Source of the DNA: an uncultured Bacilli bacterium
GTDB lineage: Bacteria > Bacillota_I > Bacilli_A > RF39 > UBA660
Assembly: GCA_910578745.1 (NCBI GenBank)
Contig: CAJTSN010000058.1
Span: forward strand, 1 to 8,371
Reading direction: 5' to 3'
Length of the DNA: 8,371 bases
The first letter of the stretch is position 1, and every line of letters starts with the position of its first letter. Shown piece by piece: positions 5,861-8,371 of the stretch. The position numbers were made by a program, and so were the translations under genes. The notes under the pieces were generated by a model. The model was not told the origin of the DNA, did no database searches, and was given only the letters and a program-made list of their open reading frames with translations.

Positions 5861-7237
5861 TTAATTGTTTACTTTTACACTTTTATGTAAAAGGTCTTTC
5901 TTAGAAGTATAAGTCGTATGAAGTAATTTTTTTGCTAAAGGACTACCCGGTTTTCTCAAATATGTATTATATAGTTTTTGAATTTCACTATTTTCATAAC
6001 TACATCTCTTTTCTAAAGTTCTATCTTTTGCGTATAAAGAAGCCCCTCTTTTTTCTGTTTCTAAAAAAGACATAGGTTCCTTTACTTTTGGCTGGCCCCC
6101 TCCTGCAATGCAACCTCCAACACAAGCCATGACTTCAATAAAGTCATAGTGTTTTTCCCCTTTTTTTAATAATTCTAAAAATTTATGTGCATTATTTGTT
6201 CCAGTAACAACAGCAACCGATAGTTCGATATCTCCAAGCATCACTTTTGCTTCCTTGATTCCATCAAAACCACGGAGATTTTCAAATTCAATCTGTTCTA
6301 ATTTTTCCCCAGTTATATAAAAAGAGGCTGTTCGAATGGTGGCTTCCATGACTCCACCCGTCGCTCCAAAAATAAGTCCTGCTCCAGTCGACTCGCCTAA
6401 AAGGGAGTCATATTTGGATTCTTCCAAAGAAAGAAAGTCTATTTTCTCTTCTCGAATCCACTCAGCAAGTTCTCTTGTTGTAATCACAAAATCCACATCA
6501 CGAAAGTTCGATGATTCCGTTGAAGAAACATTCATACCCTCTTTTTTTATTTCTGCTTTTTTTGCTGTACAAGGAGTTACCGCTACATGCTTGATTTTTT
6601 CAGCATCAAGGTGCAATTGAGTGGAAAAATACGTTTTTACTAACGCACCTTCCATTAAAATAGGACTTTTACAAGTGGATAAATTCGGGATAAATTCAGG
6701 ATAAAAGGTTTCTACAAACTTTACCCAAGCTGGACAACAAGAAGTAAACATAGGAAGATTTTCTTCATTTTCTATGCGCTCTAAAAGCTCATTTGCCTCC
6801 TCCATAACTGTTAAATCGGCCCCCGTTACTGTATCTAAAACATAGTGTGCTCCCAATTTTCGTAAGGCACTTACCATTTGTCCTTCAACAAAACTTCCTG
6901 TAGGCATACAAAATTCTTCCCCAAGTGCAACTCGAACAGAAGGCGCCGTCTCAAATACAAAAGTATATTCCGAATTTTTCATTAGCTTTTTTAGTTCTAA
7001 ATAATCTTTCACTTCACAAATGGATCCTGTAGGACAAACATTCGAACATTGCCCACAATCAATACAAATGGCATAATCCCCTGTTTCTTTCAAATCATAT
7101 TTTCCATATACTCCTTGAGAATATTTACAAACACTTCTACAATTGCCACATAAAATGCACTTGTTTTCTTCTCTTTGAATGGATAAACTATCCGAATTAA
7201 TAGGAACTCGAACATCACTGTTTTCATGTATACTCAA
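5861..7237 (-). CDS. hydA: [FeFe]-hydrogenase, monomeric group A type
   Basis: A 458-residue enzyme that catalyses reversible H2 formation from protons and electrons, probably ferredoxin-linked, in the cytosol of a fermenter. Two 4Fe-4S motifs lie at the N-terminus: Cys27/30/33/37 and Cys58/61/64/68. All three H-cluster motifs are present: TSCCPAW (165-171), TPCTAKKAE (221-229) and EVMACVGGCIAGGGQP (368-383), so Cys168, Cys223, Cys372 and Cys376 should hold the H-cluster and Cys167 should serve proton transfer. GAGLIFGATGGVMEA (285-299) and the C-terminal LHTTY block are also typical. The second motif has Thr221 where Met is usual (MPC). The start is TTG 7237, five bases after AGGTGAT; the nearby ATG is out of frame. 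The maturases HydE, HydF and HydG are not in the window and must lie elsewhere. It has its own promoter and no obvious terminator. Confidence 0.95.
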   Translation of the reverse strand: MSIHENSDVRVPINSDSLSIQREENKCILCGNCRSVCKYSQGVYGKYDLKETGDYAICIDCGQCSNVCPTGSICEVKDYLELKKLMKNSEYTFVFETAPSVRVALGEEFCMPTGSFVEGQMVSALRKLGAHYVLDTVTGADLTVMEEANELLERIENEENLPMFTSCCPAWVKFVETFYPEFIPNLSTCKSPILMEGALVKTYFSTQLHLDAEKIKHVAVTPCTAKKAEIKKEGMNVSSTESSNFRDVDFVITTRELAEWIREEKIDFLSLEESKYDSLLGESTGAGLIFGATGGVMEATIRTASFYITGEKLEQIEFENLRGFDGIKEAKVMLGDIELSVAVVTGTNNAHKFLELLKKGEKHYDFIEVMACVGGCIAGGGQPKVKEPMSFLETEKRGASLYAKDRTLEKRCSYENSEIQKLYNTYLRKPGSPLAKKLLHTTYTSKKDLLHKSVKVNN

Positions 7238-7242
7238 AACAA

Positions 7243-7295
7243 ATCACCTTTTCTATATTCACTAAAATTTTATAATAAAGCCTATAAAAAGTCAA
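7243..7295 (-). promoter_or_regulatory. Promoter and start-deciding ribosome site of the hydrogenase gene
   Basis: TTGACT (7290-7295), a 17-base spacer and TAAAAT (7267-7272) each match the housekeeping consensus at five of six bases. AGGTGAT (7243-7249) lies five bases before the TTG start. No clear redox-regulator operator was seen in the 29 bases between the -10 and the start codon. Confidence 0.8.
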
Positions 7296-7297
7296 AC

Positions 7298-7328
7298 AAA
7301 AAAGAAAGAAGTTTCTAAGCAACTTTCT
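7298..7328 (-). terminator. Probable terminator of the 323-residue gene
   Basis: On the minus strand AGAAAGTT (7321-7328) can pair with AACTTCTTTCT (7303-7313) with a three-base bulge, followed by a run of six T (7298-7303). The TAG stop lies in the loop. The stem is imperfect and AT-rich, but position and T-run fit. Confidence 0.6.
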
Positions 7329-8286
7329 CTTTTACAAATACAGATTGCTGTATTTTTTTCTCTTCTATTTTCTTATGAATCCAATTTACTTTGACTTCAA
7401 TACTCATAAGGATCTCTTTTATATCCTCTTCTGTTACATATTTTGTATATAAATTCTTTAAAAAACAATAATTTCTATTCATCATAAGAATGTCATCTTC
7501 TTCATAGTGAAAGTCCCCATTTTTTACGTTATTTATAAATATACGTAACTCTGCATTAAACTGAGCCATAGATAACATTATAGGAGATTTCATCTTTGCG
7601 ATGTATTCACTTCTTATATCCATAAATTGTCTTATGCGGTATAGTTTTTCAAAATCCTTACTCTCTTTGTTTTCACATATATAAGTATCAATCTTTTCAA
7701 TTTCTTTAATATAATCAAAAACACCCAGTGGTTTCGATGGTTGTCCATCTACATTCTTTGTTTTTTTAAGAACCTCTGCCCGAATTTGAACACTCTCTTC
7801 TTTTTTTGGTACTTCCTCATTTTTTTCTTGTTGCTTTTGTATCTTTGAAACATAATCCTTTGGAAGTAAACTTATTCTACCTTGTATTTTTTGTATAGAA
7901 AGTTCATGATTTGCACTTTTTTCTAATAATTTATTGACAGAATCAACTGCACTAGAAGCTCCCTCTTTTCGTAAATAACGACTCATATCTACTCTCTCGT
8001 TATATATCACCTTTTTAGAAGGAATTTCTTCTTCCTTTTTGGTAGAGCTTTCTTTCTTAGAAACTGTTTTTATAGTACGCTTTATTTCTATTTTCATCTG
8101 CGCTATTTGATTGAGCTTCTCCTCCATCCAATCGACTCTTTTTAATTCTTCGTCAAACTCTTTTTGTGTTTCATACATTTCCTTAATAATTGATTTTACT
8201 TTCTCTTTCGCAATAGAAAACAGATTTCGTAAAGAAAAACCATTCGTTTTAGATAAATCGGCTCCCCTTTTTGTCATTGTTAACAT
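7315..8286 (-). CDS. Uncharacterised charged protein with predicted coiled-coil regions
   Basis: A 323-residue protein I do not recognise. No signal peptide or membrane segment is seen, so it should be cytosolic. Residues about 25-78 are a Lys/Glu-rich, heptad-like helix (IAKEKVKSIIKEMYETQ to KIEIKRTIKTV). About 79-95 and 150-185 are low-complexity charged linkers rich in Lys, Glu and Ser. About 96-148 contain MSRYLRKEG and LPKDYVSKI. Residues 186-310 look like a mostly helical C-terminal domain (GVFDYIKEIEKIDTYI, YRIRQFMDIRSEYIAKM, EDIKEILMSIEVKVNWI). AAAGGGGGAG four bases upstream supports ATG 8286; ATG 8277 is a weaker alternative. The gene stands alone between its own promoter and terminator. 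Its strong promoter overlapped by an inverted repeat suggests tight repression of an otherwise highly expressed gene (inference). Confidence 0.78.
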   Translation of the reverse strand: MLTMTKRGADLSKTNGFSLRNLFSIAKEKVKSIIKEMYETQKEFDEELKRVDWMEEKLNQIAQMKIEIKRTIKTVSKKESSTKKEEEIPSKKVIYNERVDMSRYLRKEGASSAVDSVNKLLEKSANHELSIQKIQGRISLLPKDYVSKIQKQQEKNEEVPKKEESVQIRAEVLKKTKNVDGQPSKPLGVFDYIKEIEKIDTYICENKESKDFEKLYRIRQFMDIRSEYIAKMKSPIMLSMAQFNAELRIFINNVKNGDFHYEEDDILMMNRNYCFLKNLYTKYVTEEDIKEILMSIEVKVNWIHKKIEEKKIQQSVFVKEKVA

Positions 8287-8312
8287 AACACTCCCCCTTT
8301 GTTGTTATGTTA
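8281..8312. repeat. Operator-like inverted repeat from the -10 box to the start codon
   Basis: TAACATAACA (8281-8290) and TGTTATGTTA (8303-8312) form a perfect 10-bp inverted repeat with a 12-base centre holding the ribosome site. Centre-to-centre spacing is 22 bp, about two helical turns, as for a dimeric repressor. Predicted transcription starts near 8305, inside one arm, so a DNA operator is more likely than an RNA hairpin. Confidence 0.6.
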
Positions 8313-8339
8313 TTTTAACATTTTTTTTCAAATTGTCAA
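8291..8339 (-). promoter_or_regulatory. Strong promoter and ribosome site of the 323-residue gene
   Basis: A perfect TTGACA (8334-8339), a 16-base spacer and TAAAAT (8312-8317), with TG one base before the -10, form the strongest promoter in the window. AAAGGGGGAG (8291-8300) is the ribosome site. An A-run lies in the spacer. Confidence 0.85.
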
Positions 8340-8344
8340 CTTTA

Positions 8345-8358
8345 TCGATTCAAATCGA
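8345..8358. repeat. 14-bp palindrome upstream of the -35 box
   Basis: TCGATT (8345-8350), CA, AATCGA (8353-8358) is a perfect 6-bp inverted repeat, five bases upstream of the TTGACA box. Its position suits an activator or upstream repressor site. No known operator was recognised. The rest to 8371 shows nothing further. Confidence 0.4.
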
Positions 8359-8371
8359 CTTAAAACATGTG

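Noticed and set aside
5195..6620. Open frames at 5195-5416 (+), 5298-5534 (-) and 6336-6620 (+)
   Set aside because: They are out-of-frame shadows of the 520-residue gene and of the hydrogenase gene, whose motifs fix the true frame.
8281..8312. RNA hairpin that hides the start codon (thermosensor-like control) at the 323-residue gene
   Set aside because: The predicted transcript starts near 8305, so most of the first arm would not be in the RNA. It would need a promoter further upstream than the window shows clearly.

Overview
The window is AT-rich, densely coded bacterial DNA that uses the standard bacterial code (TGG for Trp, TGA not read through). A near-complete match to the forespore sigma factor SigG, a YlmC-type sporulation protein, strong AGGTGAT/AAAGGGGG-type ribosome sites and a monomeric [FeFe]-hydrogenase together point to an endospore-forming (or formerly so), fermentative anaerobe of the Bacillota. 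No species call can be made from sequence alone.

Layout, left to right. (1) 1-927 (-): 5'-complete but window-truncated GT4 glycosyltransferase resembling diglycosyl-diacylglycerol synthases, with its own promoter. (2) 1113-2284 (-): a two-gene unit made of a transglutaminase-like protein followed by ylmC. (3) 2348-3133 (-): an AraC-type regulator with a C-terminal effector-binding domain, closed by a terminator. (4) 3220-3996 (+): sigG, the only plus-strand gene. It is divergent from the AraC gene and has a sigma-G/F-like promoter whose -35 overlaps that of the AraC gene. (5) 4054-5616 (-): a 520-residue membrane-anchored protein of unknown function, facing sigG across back-to-back terminators. 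(6) 5660-5791 (-): a 43-residue single-span membrane peptide with its own promoter and terminator. (7) 5861-7237 (-): [FeFe]-hydrogenase starting at TTG. (8) 7315-8286 (-): a 323-residue charged, probably coiled-coil protein of unknown function. It has a near-consensus promoter and a 10-bp inverted repeat running from the -10 box to the start codon.

The sigG/ylmC proximity recalls the sigG-ylmA-ylmC order of Bacillus subtilis, but here sigE is not next to sigG and an AraC gene and a transglutaminase gene are inserted on the opposite strand. The remaining genes look like independent units, most with a recognisable promoter and terminator. No tRNA, rRNA, CRISPR array, insertion sequence or riboswitch was recognised. 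All gene-free gaps are shorter than 200 bases. No clearly new multi-gene system is evident. The least explained parts are the 323-residue gene with its operator-like upstream region, the 520-residue gene whose start codon lies inside a promoter-like element, and the 43-residue peptide.
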